Shown: one piece after another, positions 7,942-16,260 of the stretch
Layout: each line of letters opens with the position of its first letter
How positions within the stretch are numbered: position 1 is the first letter of the stretch
From: Microcoleus sp. bin38.metabat.b11b12b14.051
GTDB taxonomy: Bacteria > Cyanobacteriota > Cyanobacteriia > Cyanobacteriales > Microcoleaceae
NCBI RefSeq assembly: GCF_013299165.1
Contig: NZ_JAAFKD010000002.1
Span: 265,405 to 329,404, forward strand
Reading direction: 5' to 3'
Length of the DNA: 64,000 nt
Position numbers and translations under genes: made by a program
The notes under the pieces: generated by a model
Database searches by the model: none
Seen by the model: only the letters and a program-made list of their open reading frames with translations
What the model was told of the DNA's origin: nothing

Positions 7942-8610
7942 TTAAGGTTCGGGAAATCGCGGTTGCCACCACCCATGCCAAGAAACCCAAGCATTCTCTA
8001 GAATTTTTGTGGCCTCTTTTGGAGTGGTTTTATCCAAAGGTACAGACATTTGAGTCCACAAACAGCGTCTGTCTTGAATGTTTCCCCTACCCAAAAGCCA
8101 AAACAGAATGCGGTTCGGCTGCCAATCGCTAGTATTTCGATTGTATCTAAACTGTTGGGAAGTGACTGTAGCAGGGCCGCGAGGGTTGATACAGGAACTC
8201 AAATACAGTCGATTTTGCAGTTGCAAAATTCCGTGATATCCACCACCTGGAGTGTTAGCTAATGCTAGTTTACCAGGAGATGACTTGAGAACAGTATTTC
8301 CCTTCATCATAGCTTCCACATCCCCAATGGTGTTGACCGCGTAGCGCATTTCTATTTCGAGATTCGTGCCATTTTTTTGATATTCATATTTCCTGGCAGC
8401 TTTGAACTCGGAATTGTCAGTAATTGCCAGCGGCGCGCTCTTCTCCTGTTTCCAGTCTGCTAGAGGCACCGCCGGGGGAAAGTCAAAGTTGGTTGCCGCT
8501 GTGTTGGGTGCGGAGGGATAAAATATTAATTTTCCGGTCACCAACAAAACCCCTCCCAAAGTAACAGCCAACAGGGAAATTCTCAATGGTTTCCAATAAG
8601 TAATAGCCAT
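7942..8610 (-). CDS. Cyanoexosortase A system-associated protein
   Basis: A 222-residue protein with one N-terminal membrane anchor (ISLLAVTLGGVLLVTGKLIFY near residues 11-31) and a periplasmic domain (YHGILQLQNRLYLSSCINPRGPATVTSQQF). The layout resembles the EpsI-like accessory proteins of exosortase systems and the cyanobacterial family annotated as cyanoexosortase A system-associated. Its ATG overlaps the TAA of the exosortase gene by one base, indicating translational coupling. It probably assists the exosortase or substrate handling at the inner membrane; the biochemical role is unknown. Confidence 0.87.
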   Translation of the reverse strand: MAITYWKPLRISLLAVTLGGVLLVTGKLIFYPSAPNTAATNFDFPPAVPLADWKQEKSAPLAITDNSEFKAARKYEYQKNGTNLEIEMRYAVNTIGDVEAMMKGNTVLKSSPGKLALANTPGGGYHGILQLQNRLYLSSCINPRGPATVTSQQFRYNRNTSDWQPNRILFWLLGRGNIQDRRCLWTQMSVPLDKTTPKEATKILENAWVSWHGWWQPRFPEP

Positions 8611-9464
8611 TAGAAATTTTGTTTTTCCTTATTTTTCGGTTCGTCTTTCAAAATTGCAAACCAGCAGAACAACCCGAAAATGAATACAGCAATCATCGAA
8701 AAGACTACCGAACCATTTCCTTCGTGCCAGTATTTAAATGCTTGCGGTTGAGATAGCGATACCAGCACGGCCATGAGAGCAACTCGCGCGGCATTGACCA
8801 CAAATGCAATAATTATTGCCAGGATTGGTACTACAATTTTTTGACCCGTAGTTGTCGGAAACATCAGCAAGAAAACCAGGGCTAGTCCTAACAATTGTAG
8901 AATCGCATTCACGCCCGAACAGCCGTGATACACTTCGACGCTGCCTTTTTCTAGGATGAGAAATACTCCTTGCCGCACCACTTCAAATCCTAAGTAGTGC
9001 AGGATGAAAGCGGAAAATTTTGCTGTTAATTTGGCTACGTCAACGAATACTCCAATCAATCCGGGAGGAATAGCTGTGTAGCCAAGAATTAGCAGTTCCT
9101 GCCAGTATTGTTTCAGTCCTTTTGTGCCGGATGCTAGCAACGCCAGACTTACTCCTGTCAAGAATGGCGAAAGTCTGATGAAAAAGTCGTATCCACTAGG
9201 TATCGAAGAACTTTTGAGTAAGATGAAAGCAATTAACGATGCTCCAAAAAAGCTGGCGAAAATTCCGCTTTCAAAGGTTAAGGATTCGTGTCTTTCCCAA
9301 ATGAGAAATGCTACGACTCCCCAAAACAGTAACATGGTGCCAAATAGGTCAGTGTCGTTGGTTCTGGAAGTCAGAGTCAGGTGGAGGGCAATCAAACCGG
9401 AGCCGATGCCTAACAGCCAGTATTTAGGTTCTTGGACTTGTTTGAGCCAGTTGATTTCGGTCAT
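8610..9464 (-). CDS. crtA: Cyanoexosortase A (CrtA-type transpeptidase)
   Basis: Exosortases are polytopic transpeptidases that process proteins carrying a C-terminal PEP-CTERM signal. This 284-residue protein has about eight membrane segments and the family's catalytic triad: Cys182 in HGCSGVNAIL, Arg227 in NAARVALMA and His247 in KYWHEGNGSVVF. I chose the internal ATG (MTEINWLKQ) because the 26 upstream codons are not exosortase-like; the ribosome-binding site is weak either way. It heads a three-gene operon with the associated and HpsJ-like proteins. No PEP-CTERM substrate was found in this window. The symbol here means the exosortase, not the carotenoid gene. Confidence 0.93.
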   Translation of the reverse strand: MTEINWLKQVQEPKYWLLGIGSGLIALHLTLTSRTNDTDLFGTMLLFWGVVAFLIWERHESLTFESGIFASFFGASLIAFILLKSSSIPSGYDFFIRLSPFLTGVSLALLASGTKGLKQYWQELLILGYTAIPPGLIGVFVDVAKLTAKFSAFILHYLGFEVVRQGVFLILEKGSVEVYHGCSGVNAILQLLGLALVFLLMFPTTTGQKIVVPILAIIIAFVVNAARVALMAVLVSLSQPQAFKYWHEGNGSVVFSMIAVFIFGLFCWFAILKDEPKNKEKQNF

Positions 9465-9688
9465 TGCTGCTTTCTGTTTTTTACTAAAAGCTTTTAAAAT
9501 GCTTAATACTCTAACTCTATTGAAATTATCAGCGACAAGCACTTAAATTTAGGCGTTGGCGATGACTGTTAACTAAATCTTCACAAAGATTGACAATTGT
9601 CAATCTTTGTGATATTGACTTCTAGCTAATTAAATCAGAGTAGTTTGTAGGGTGCGCGCTGCCCACCCGAATTAGCAATTACCAATTA

Positions 9689-10795
9689 CTAATTAGCGTA
9701 AACTTTGCGGTAGTAATTTTGATATTCCTCCGAAAGCAGGGGTTCCCACCATTCGCGATGGGCTAAGTACCATTCCACAGTTTGTCGCAAACCTTGTTCA
9801 ACTGTGACTGAGGGAGTCCAACCTAACTCTGTTTTAATTTTGTTGGCATTAATAGCGTAACGCCGATCGTGCCCGGCTCTGTCTTTGACAAATGAGATCA
9901 GTTGTTCGCAAGGACGTGCTGGCAATTCAGGAGCTAATTCGTCCATTAACTCGCAGAGCATTTTGACTAAATCGAGATTTTTTACTTCGTTGTTGCCGCC
10001 AACATTGTAGGTTTCCCCGGGCTGACCGCGGTTGATAACGGCATCTAAGGCGCGGCAGTGGTCGAGCACGAACAGCCAATCTCGGACGTTTTGACCGTCG
10101 CCGTATACTGGTAGCGGTTTGCCCAATAGCATATTGATGCACATTAACGGAATCAGCTTTTCGGGGAAGTGATAGGGGCCGTAATTGTTGGAACAGTTGG
10201 TGATAATTGTTGGCAGCCCGTAGGTGTGGAAATAGGCGCGGGCGAGGTGGTCGCTGCCGGCTTTTGAGGCTGAGTAGGGACTGTTGGGCGAGTAGGCGGT
10301 GGTTTCGGTAAATGCCGGGTCGTCGGGGCCCAGACTCCCGTAAACTTCGTCGGTAGAAACGTGGAGGAAGCGCATTTGGGCTTTGACAGACGAGTCATCA
10401 ATGACTTCCCAATGCTTGCGGAAGGCTTCTAAGAGTGTGAAGGTGCCGACTACGTTGGTTTGAACGAAGGCGCCGGGCCCGATAATTGACCTGTCAACGT
10501 GGGATTCTGCGGCAAAGTGGGCGACTGTGTTGATGTTTTCTTCTTTGAGCAAGCTATCGACGAGGGTACGATCGCAAATATCCCCTTGGACAAACCGAAA
10601 ATTTTCTCCTCCTTCCAAACTTGCCAGGGTTTGTCTGTTACCGGCGTAGGTTAAAGCGTCGAGTACGATTACTCGCGAGCCCGGATAGCTGCTGCACCAG
10701 TGATGCACAAAATTCGAGCCGATAAATCCAGCTCCGCCCGTCACCAACAATCTATGAGGCTCTCGCTCAATGCCTTGATTCCCGCTGTCTGTCAT
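9689..10795 (-). CDS. rfbB: dTDP-glucose 4,6-dehydratase
   Basis: This NAD-dependent short-chain dehydrogenase converts dTDP-glucose to dTDP-4-keto-6-deoxyglucose, the second step to dTDP-rhamnose. The 368-residue protein has the nucleotide-binding GGAGFIGSNFVHHW motif near residue 20, STDEVYG and a YSASKAGSDH catalytic Tyr/Lys motif in the middle, and the characteristic LPVYGDGQNVRDWLFV and AGHDRRYAIN segments. The length is normal. Other rhamnose genes (rfbA, rfbC, rfbD) are absent here. It lies upstream of the exosortase operon on the same strand but about 225 bases away, so co-transcription is uncertain. Confidence 0.97.
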   Translation of the reverse strand: MTDSGNQGIEREPHRLLVTGGAGFIGSNFVHHWCSSYPGSRVIVLDALTYAGNRQTLASLEGGENFRFVQGDICDRTLVDSLLKEENINTVAHFAAESHVDRSIIGPGAFVQTNVVGTFTLLEAFRKHWEVIDDSSVKAQMRFLHVSTDEVYGSLGPDDPAFTETTAYSPNSPYSASKAGSDHLARAYFHTYGLPTIITNCSNNYGPYHFPEKLIPLMCINMLLGKPLPVYGDGQNVRDWLFVLDHCRALDAVINRGQPGETYNVGGNNEVKNLDLVKMLCELMDELAPELPARPCEQLISFVKDRAGHDRRYAINANKIKTELGWTPSVTVEQGLRQTVEWYLAHREWWEPLLSEEYQNYYRKVYAN

Positions 10796-11156
10796 AAAAA
10801 TAAGAGTTTTTCCAATAACGAAGTCTTTTCAAAAGTAGCCTTAAAAGTAGTTTGTCATCAAGTGTTTCCCTCACTGTGATTAAAATTTCTATTGTCTGGC
10901 TTCAGATTTTCTAATGGGAGCGCGATCGCCCGCGCGGGGAGCGCCTGATTTTTTTTTTACCTTTTTTTTAAGCTAAACGCTTGCGTCACAACGGTTTCAA
11001 ATTTGAAAAACTGGAATTTGAAATGATAATTGCGATCGGGCGAGCGCTGAGATTTGCGATCGATCTGTGATTTGGGGCCGCCCTTCGAGTTGATACATTT
11101 GTAAAGAGCTGTTACCATTTATTTTTTAATTATCCTTTACCAAATCGCTTGGCACC
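10796..11156. other. Divergent intergenic region with no gene
   Basis: The gap between rfbB and the next gene holds homopolymer tracts (nine T's at 10950-10958 and eight more shortly after), several CGATCG motifs and an AT-rich segment just before the downstream ATG. No RNA gene or clear repeat is visible. It presumably carries both divergent promoters. Confidence 0.6.
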
Positions 11157-11654
11157 ATGAAGAAGTTTCAAGTGTTCGCTGGCATTGCTTCCACCATCGC
11201 GATCGCGAGCAGCATCGCACTATGTGAGGCCGCATCTGCTTTTCCCTGTTCCTACCAGAAATCTGGGGGTGGGGTAACTCAATCTAGTTCTGCGCCAACT
11301 GTTCTAGGTTCCGGTGGCTCGGATGACATGAATCCGTGGAGATCCAACAAAATATTAGCTCTCGGTTTCCTGGGTTTGGCTGGGGTTTTGGGCTCGGGTG
11401 CAGCTTACATGAGCTATCGCGCCGGCCAGCGCGTTTCTGCTGCTTGCGCTGCGATGAGCGATAATTTTGAAGTTTTTGAGGAGCCGATCGAGCCGATCGC
11501 AGATGCAGGTGTTGCTGAGCCAGCAGATGCGGTTACAGGCGTTCGCGAACACCCGGAAGCCCCTGGCGGCGAACTGGATGTGCCAGTTTCGCCAGTTGCC
11601 GAGTTAAGTTCGGAAATTGCGATCGAACAAGTGGATCGGGCGATCGTCAAATAG
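11157..11654 (+). CDS. Hypothetical exported or membrane protein, 165 aa
   Basis: I do not recognise the family. The N-terminus is a clear Sec signal peptide (MKKFQVFAGIASTIAIASSI... ending ASAFP), followed by a glycine/serine-rich segment, a hydrophobic helix (ILALGFLGLAGVLGSGAAYM, about residues 66-85) and an acidic, proline-rich tail. The helix is followed by an arginine (SYRAGQR), and more than 70 residues follow, so it is not a PEP-CTERM sorting signal. It is probably periplasmic with a membrane anchor. A strong terminator hairpin lies right after it, supporting a monocistronic transcript. Confidence 0.7.
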   Translation: MKKFQVFAGIASTIAIASSIALCEAASAFPCSYQKSGGGVTQSSSAPTVLGSGGSDDMNPWRSNKILALGFLGLAGVLGSGAAYMSYRAGQRVSAACAAMSDNFEVFEEPIEPIADAGVAEPADAVTGVREHPEAPGGELDVPVSPVAELSSEIAIEQVDRAIVK

Positions 11655-11685
11655 TTATTTGCAACCAAAATATTCGCGAGCATCG

Positions 11686-11713
11686 CCTCCAGTCGCAAGG
11701 CTGGAGGTTTTTT
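11686..11713 (+). terminator. Rho-independent terminator
   Basis: A perfect 7-bp stem (CCTCCAG / CTGGAGG) with an 8-base loop is followed immediately by six T's, 31 bases after the stop codon of the small exported protein gene. Confidence 0.9.
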
Positions 11714-11820
11714 GATTGGAAATTATTGACTCGTACACCAAATCGCGATCGTGCGCAATAACCTACAACGTTGGTATTTTTATCGTTGGAATCCGGTTGC
11801 TGCGTCAGCTATTTCTACAA

Positions 11821-12111
11821 CTAATACCATTTTTCTAAAGATGCAATAGAGAGCAACGACCGTTGGACATTGTAATTATCTCCTTGACCTTTTCATAAAA
11901 CTCTATCATAACTTTAAAAAAATGGTATAAGGTTCGTAGTGTGGACTTTAGTCCGCTCTTATTGCGGACTAAAGTCCACACTACGAACCATTTTTGTTAT
12001 GGTCATACCATTTTTCAAATATCTGGTAGAGATACAGGACAATTGGGCTTTGTAATTATTTACTTTACCTTTTAATGAAAGTTTCTCACCACATTAAAAA
12101 AATGGTATAAC
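11821..12111. repeat. Two diverged MITE-like copies flanking a palindromic repeat
   Basis: Two related ~107-110-bp elements each begin with ATACCATTTTT and end with AAAAAAATGGTATAA, so they have terminal inverted repeats. Their interiors share GACATTGTAATTAT versus GCTTTGTAATTAT and CCTTTTNATNAAA. Between them (11931-12003) lies one palindrome of the GTAGTGTGGACTTTAGTCC family. Similar termini bound elements near 21263-21412 and 39047-39152. No transposase is encoded, so they would be non-autonomous. Confidence 0.75.
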
Positions 12112-12359
12112 TAACTCAATAGGCTTGAATTGCCCAAATTTTTGATAGTAGAAGTAAAGCGCAGATGAAAGCTGATTAACGCCAGAGAATTTTCCAATTG
12201 GAGGGCGAATGCTGGCAATTGGACTATCAACGATACTTGAAGTTGAGTTGAAGCGAGACAGTGCGGCGAGCCGATCGCTCAAAATACTCCTTGATCTCAA
12301 TCTGAGGTTAGACGGCAAGAGTTCCAATTGCCTGCTACGGTTGGAGATATAGCCCTACA

Positions 12360-12751
12360 AATTAGAAAGTATAGGTTGTCAGTAACTCAGCCCTTTAGGG
12401 ACTGAGCTTGTAAGATAAATCGAGCAAGCTGTACTGACCAGACCCCTCGATCGCGAGGAGCCGTTATTTAGGTCACGACACCGAAGAATGCGACGCCAGT
12501 TTTTCGCTCTGTCATCTGCAATTAAACAGTTTTAAAGTCACTGAAACAGTGTTGCAGGTCTAACAAGCCTTTATAACCAGGTCGAGGCCAACATTACCCC
12601 GCAAGGGAGAAAGGAGACCACAATATCTCCATTGGAGGGGCAACCATACCCTTCCAACCCCGCAAGGGGGTTCACGGGGACTAAAGTCCCCCGGGTCGTT
12701 TCCCTCTCGGGACTAAAGTCGCCGAGTTTCCCACTTACCGTATTTCTTTTT
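12360..12751. other. Non-coding region rich in potential hairpins
   Basis: No convincing gene is visible, yet the segment is unusually structured: a near-perfect hairpin around CTCAGCCCTTTAGGGACTGAG-like sequence, CCCCTCGATCGCGAGG, two GGGACTAAAGTCCC-type palindromes, and repeated CCCCGCAAGGG blocks. It resembles the structured ends of IS200/IS605-type elements or a structured RNA remnant, but I cannot assign it. It sits directly upstream of the DUF1517 gene and might also act as its leader. Confidence 0.4.
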
Positions 12752-13357
12752 ATGAATGCTTGGCGCGATCGATTCAATCAATTTACAGGTAAAACTCGAT
12801 TGGCAGTTTGCCGCATCTTCGTTCAGCTAACAGGCGAAGAAGTGGCACCGCTGTTAGGAGTTCTCAACCGCACCGCCAGAGAAGGGATAGATGCCGATGG
12901 CGACGTAGTAGCGTTAGGAGAAGGGCTGGTAGAAATTTGCAATCACCTGTTGCAGTATGACAACTACTGGCAAGCAGCGGCCAATGAGGGCGATGTTTTT
13001 TGGGATGAAGGCGAAGCCGGCGATTATGTCGATGAAATTTTTACTGATTCAGCCGATCGCTATCTCAGCGAGCCTCAATACAGCACATCTGTTTATGATA
13101 AAAATTCCCCCTTGTCTTTACCAGTAACGAGGAATGTCGTGGTGATGCTGACTGTCGCCTATGAAGGCGAAGTTCCGGCCCTGGAAACTGACCTCGCTGA
13201 GCTCGGCGCCCTGAAAGTCGGTTTAAAAGCACTGATTAATTTACATTACCAAGAAAGGCTGCGAGCCGTGCAAGTTCACTTTTCTCCCGCACAGTTGGGA
13301 GATGAACTCACTAACGACCAAGTTTTGGTCAATTTCCCAGAACTCATTCCCCTTTAA
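12752..13357 (+). CDS. DUF1517-type protein
   Basis: A 201-residue cytosolic protein. The C-terminal half has the DUF1517 pattern: VVVMLTVAYEGEVPALE, then a helix-rich stretch, LRAVQVHFSPAQLGDELTND and the closing NFPELIPL. The N-terminal half (FTGKTRLAVCRIFVQLTGEEVAPLLGVLNRTA) is helical and acidic later on. I chose the ATG beginning MNAWRDRFNQF because the 40 codons upstream translate the structured repeat region. Family members are widespread in cyanobacteria and chloroplasts with no established function. The gene after it, a lipoprotein, is on the same strand but separated by 380 bases of repeats. Confidence 0.75.
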   Translation: MNAWRDRFNQFTGKTRLAVCRIFVQLTGEEVAPLLGVLNRTAREGIDADGDVVALGEGLVEICNHLLQYDNYWQAAANEGDVFWDEGEAGDYVDEIFTDSADRYLSEPQYSTSVYDKNSPLSLPVTRNVVVMLTVAYEGEVPALETDLAELGALKVGLKALINLHYQERLRAVQVHFSPAQLGDELTNDQVLVNFPELIPL

Positions 13358-13359
13358 AA

Positions 13360-13735
13360 CAGTTGACAATTGACAGTTGACAGTTGGCAGTTGACAGTTG
13401 ACAGCTTGCGCTGAGCGAAGTCGAAGAGTTGACAGTTGACAGCTTGCGCTGAGCGACTTGCCCCGAGCGAAGTCGAGGGGAGTCGAAGAGTTGACAGTTG
13501 ACAGCTTGCGCTGAGCGAAGTCGAAGAGTTGACAGTTGACAGCTTGCGCTGAGCGAAGTCGAAGAGTTGACAGTTGACAGTTGACAGTTGACAGTTGACA
13601 ACTAAAAAACAGATACTGCGATTGCTTCGTTCCTCGCAATGACAAACAAAAAAAGCGTTAAGTTCAGTGAATTGATGACAAATGACTACTGACAAATGAC
13701 TACTGACAAATGACTACTGACAAATGACAAATTAT
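13360..13735. repeat. Long block of STRR and GAGCGAAGTCGA repeats
   Basis: The block alternates TTGACAG heptamers with at least four copies of an element containing TTGCGCTGAGCGAAGTCGAA. It ends with three to four copies of the 14-bp unit TGACAAATGACTAC just before the next gene. It yields several spurious minus-strand open frames of 85-134 codons. Confidence 0.93.
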
Positions 13736-13736
13736 T

Positions 13737-14627
13737 ATGATGCTGCGAAAATTGACAATTTATTTAATGGCTTTAACTTTTTTGTGGACGACAACTGCCT
13801 GCGGTTCTCCTCGCACGGAAACACGTGTAAATGAGCCACAGAATCCTCCGGCAAATCGGAGTGTTAACACAGTGCCTCAGGCACCGAGCAATAACTTGAC
13901 TCAAGGTCAATATTCCGTACAGCAAGCTGCCTACGATGATAGTGATGGCGAATACAGTTTGATGTTGCTGAATACTCCCCCCGGCACAACTCCGGTTTAC
14001 CGCACTACCGATTTGCAAATGGCTCGCTTGACGGAGGAAGAAATTTCGGCAGGTAAGAAAAGTTATCTAAGTCTGGATAACAATAAAGCAGTTTTGCATT
14101 TAACAGAAGATTTTAAAATAGAGTACGTTCACAACGTTACTGAAACTGTTAACAATTCTCAAACAGGTCAGCAGGAAACGGTGGTAGTTCGGCAGCAATC
14201 AGGCTTCTGGGCGCCGTTTGCAGGGGCGCTGGCCGGTCAGGCGATCGGCAGTTTGCTATTTACACCGCGATATTACGTGCCGCCGTTCTATCAGCCGGGT
14301 GTGATGGTAGGCTATGGGGGGTACGGCAATACTTACCGCCAAGCTGTGGTGCAATATCAAACTCGCTACCAAGCACCGCCTCCGGCTGTGAGAAACCGTC
14401 AAGTTTTAAGGACGACTGGCCGCTTGCGATCGCCCACGTCGAACGTGCCAGTAAGACGCCCAGTACAGCCAGGGGCCAATCGCTCGACTGGTTCGGGTTA
14501 CGGTGGCAGCGATTTGAGGCGATCGCAGCCGGGCCAAAATCAAAACAGGCGGAGTCCGAGTTTTGGTAGCGGCAGGAGTTCTCGTCAACCGAGTCGCAAT
14601 CGCTCTTCCGGCGGTAGAAGGCGGTAA
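13737..14627 (+). CDS. Putative lipoprotein with basic low-complexity tail
   Basis: A 296-residue protein with a lipoprotein signal peptide ending in a lipobox-like WTTTACGS (Cys22), so probably membrane-anchored outside the cytoplasm. A central domain (YSLMLLNTPPGTTPVYRTTDLQ... SYLSLDNNKAVLHLTEDF) is followed by a hydrophobic glycine-rich stretch (FWAPFAGALAGQAIGSLLF). The C-terminal third is tyrosine-, then serine-, glycine- and arginine-rich, ending SSGGRRR. I do not recognise a characterised family. It is convergent with the next gene, with only five bases between the stops. Confidence 0.7.
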   Translation: MMLRKLTIYLMALTFLWTTTACGSPRTETRVNEPQNPPANRSVNTVPQAPSNNLTQGQYSVQQAAYDDSDGEYSLMLLNTPPGTTPVYRTTDLQMARLTEEEISAGKKSYLSLDNNKAVLHLTEDFKIEYVHNVTETVNNSQTGQQETVVVRQQSGFWAPFAGALAGQAIGSLLFTPRYYVPPFYQPGVMVGYGGYGNTYRQAVVQYQTRYQAPPPAVRNRQVLRTTGRLRSPTSNVPVRRPVQPGANRSTGSGYGGSDLRRSQPGQNQNRRSPSFGSGRSSRQPSRNRSSGGRRR

Positions 14628-14632
14628 GAATG

Positions 14633-15205
14633 TCATGTTTGAAACTCAGGCAAAATGTATCCTGGCCTTACATCAGTGCAAATTCGAGGATTCCACTCTG
14701 GATTTAATGTCAGCAATTTAGGCCAAGGCTGTAAAGAATTCTCCCTCAATTCCTGATGATAAAAATAGAGAACAAGACAAAATAGACCTGAAACTGAAAA
14801 CAAAGCATTCTTTAGATTAGCCTCTTTGTAAAATTTGTGGCGCTCATGTTTTATATTATTATAAAGCTTCCACCAGTCTGGGTTCTTAGCTGAAACCCAG
14901 GAATCCCAAGGGGTGAGGCTAAGGTTATATCGAGGAATAAGTACCTTCAGATCGGGAATAAACTTATATTGTGAGTGAAGGATTTCTCTGTAATGGTTGA
15001 TATTTTCTGCCTTGCTTGTGGGTTGCACCTTATTGCAAAGAAGCTTGCTGACAACATCAACTTCAGACCCAGCACTTAAGATAATTTGAGCATAAGCAAC
15101 CGAATAGGTGTTATAGTTCTCTTCGCAGCACTCAACGTATCGAGTGGTAGCCTCTAAATCGGATTCAAGAGCAACAAAGAATTGCCAATAAGGATAAGAC
15201 ATCAT
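14633..15205 (-). CDS. Hypothetical protein, 190 aa, possibly HEPN-like
   Basis: I do not recognise this protein. It is largely helical, rich in tyrosine and tryptophan, and has a segment LYNNIKHERHKFYKEANLKN followed by a hydrophobic helix (ALFSVSGLFCLVLYFYHQE). Arg and His at that spacing recall HEPN-domain proteins, but I cannot establish this. It stands just upstream of a HigBA module in an accessory patch, on the same strand, with about 65 bases between them. A two-ATG start (ATGATG) leaves the exact initiation codon uncertain by one residue. Confidence 0.6.
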   Translation of the reverse strand: MMSYPYWQFFVALESDLEATTRYVECCEENYNTYSVAYAQIILSAGSEVDVVSKLLCNKVQPTSKAENINHYREILHSQYKFIPDLKVLIPRYNLSLTPWDSWVSAKNPDWWKLYNNIKHERHKFYKEANLKNALFSVSGLFCLVLYFYHQELRENSLQPWPKLLTLNPEWNPRICTDVRPGYILPEFQT

Positions 15206-15269
15206 TACACCTTTCGTCTTGAGTAACTACATATAACCACAAAATACCGCGTCAAGACACGTAAGATTT

Positions 15270-15647
15270 TTACGCGGGGATTTTGACCGACTTATAGGGT
15301 TGGATGAGAATTTCAGCCGGAATCCCCAGTTCTTGATTCAACTTCCGAATCATCTCCAAGGTCAAGGAACGTTTACGAGATAAAACCTCGGATACCCTAG
15401 CCCGACTACCGAGACATGACTCTAAATCGCGACGAGACCATCCGCGAGTTTCCATGTAATAATAAATCGCTTCGATCGGCTCGGGGATTGCGATCGGAAT
15501 GTGTTTCTTCTCGTAGGCTTCCACTAAGGTGCTGAGTACATCTAATCGATCGTACTCAGGAGTGTTTGGGGCTGCATTAAACAGTAACTCGATTTCTCGA
15601 ATGGCTTCCTGATAGTCGGTTTCATTTCTAATTGGGCGCAATTCCAT
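15270..15647 (-). CDS. higA: HigA-type antitoxin (helix-turn-helix)
   Basis: A 125-residue protein whose C-terminal half is an XRE-type helix-turn-helix: GWSRRDLESCLGSRARVSEVLSRKRSLTLEMIRKLNQELGIP. The N-terminal half (DYQEAIREIELLFNAAPNTPEYDRLDVLSTLVEAYEKKH) is the segment typical of the longer HigA group. It should neutralise the toxin encoded just upstream and repress the operon. The gap from the toxin gene is 14 bases, consistent with the toxin-first order of higBA operons. Confidence 0.9.
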   Translation of the reverse strand: MELRPIRNETDYQEAIREIELLFNAAPNTPEYDRLDVLSTLVEAYEKKHIPIAIPEPIEAIYYYMETRGWSRRDLESCLGSRARVSEVLSRKRSLTLEMIRKLNQELGIPAEILIQPYKSVKIPA

Positions 15648-15661
15648 ACATCCACCTCTAT

Positions 15662-15955
15662 TTAGACTATTTCTGCATCTACTTTGTCATATTCGGCATG
15701 AGTGCCAATAAATCGGATGAAAATAATACCCAGGTCATAACGAATTGCCACAATCAGCCGATAGCTGTTGCCTTTAATATTGAAAACGACACGGTTGTTT
15801 GCAATGATGCTGGCATTACGATGAGCAGTTTTCACATCTACCGGACTCTGCCAGTCGGCGTGAGATGCTTCGTAGTACCAAGTTTTCAGTGCTTCTTCGG
15901 TATCTGGATGAGATTCCCAGAAGTCTCGTAGGGTGCTGCGGGACAAAATACGCAT
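15662..15955 (-). CDS. higB: HigB-type mRNA interferase toxin
   Basis: A 97-residue RelE-superfamily toxin that in characterised relatives cleaves ribosome-bound mRNA. Visible features are the N-terminal helix (STLRDFWESHPDTEEALKTWYYEA), ANNRVVFNIKGNSYRLIVAIRYD and FIRFIGTHAEYDKVDA, which match the HigB family end to end. I chose the ATG giving MRILSRSTLRDFW, the family's usual start, 12 codons inside the longest frame; no good ribosome-binding site is visible for either. It is the first gene of the pair. Confidence 0.9.
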   Translation of the reverse strand: MRILSRSTLRDFWESHPDTEEALKTWYYEASHADWQSPVDVKTAHRNASIIANNRVVFNIKGNSYRLIVAIRYDLGIIFIRFIGTHAEYDKVDAEIV

Positions 15956-16069
15956 AGCGTCTATAATAGCGCGCTCCCATTTGGGGAGCAAGAGGCACTT
16001 GAAGAAATGCTAACTTTTTTCCCAAACTGGCTAACGTAAAGTTTTGCAATGAGCTTCAACCTGGAAGCA

Positions 16070-16134
16070 TTGCTGGCAATGGGTTTAACCGTAGAGCAAG
16101 TGGCTCAGGCTTTGTCAGTGGAAGATGTGCAGAA
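16070..16134 (+). pseudogene. Fragment of a Uma2-gene 3' end
   Basis: These 65 bases are almost identical to the last codons of the Uma2 fusion gene ending at 18593 (they encode LLAMGLTVEQVAQALSVEDVQ-like residues), but have no upstream domain. A shorter 31-base copy of the same tail lies at 17193-17223. They mark the ends of a tandem duplication. The rest of the gap between higB and the next gene shows nothing else. Confidence 0.85.
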
Positions 16135-16260
16135 ATCCTGTTGTTTGCTTTTTATCCAAAAACTATTGCCATCGGGCTAAACTCATGGCAATATAGTATA
16201 TAAGATCCAGAGGGTTAACCTCATGGTGAATTATAAATTAACTCAATTGAGGGTCTCCTG

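Noticed and set aside
11157-11654. PEP-CTERM substrate of the nearby exosortase
   Set aside because: The hydrophobic helix is internal, followed by more than 70 acidic residues, and there is no PEP motif before it.
12571-12777. TnpB C-terminal remnant on the minus strand
   Set aside because: The translation shows no zinc-finger cysteines or RuvC residues; only the DNA structure is suggestive, so no transposase call is made.
13241-13695. Three overlapping minus-strand frames of 85-134 codons
   Set aside because: They consist almost wholly of translated TTGACAG and GAGCGAAGTCGA repeats and overlap the end of the DUF1517 gene.
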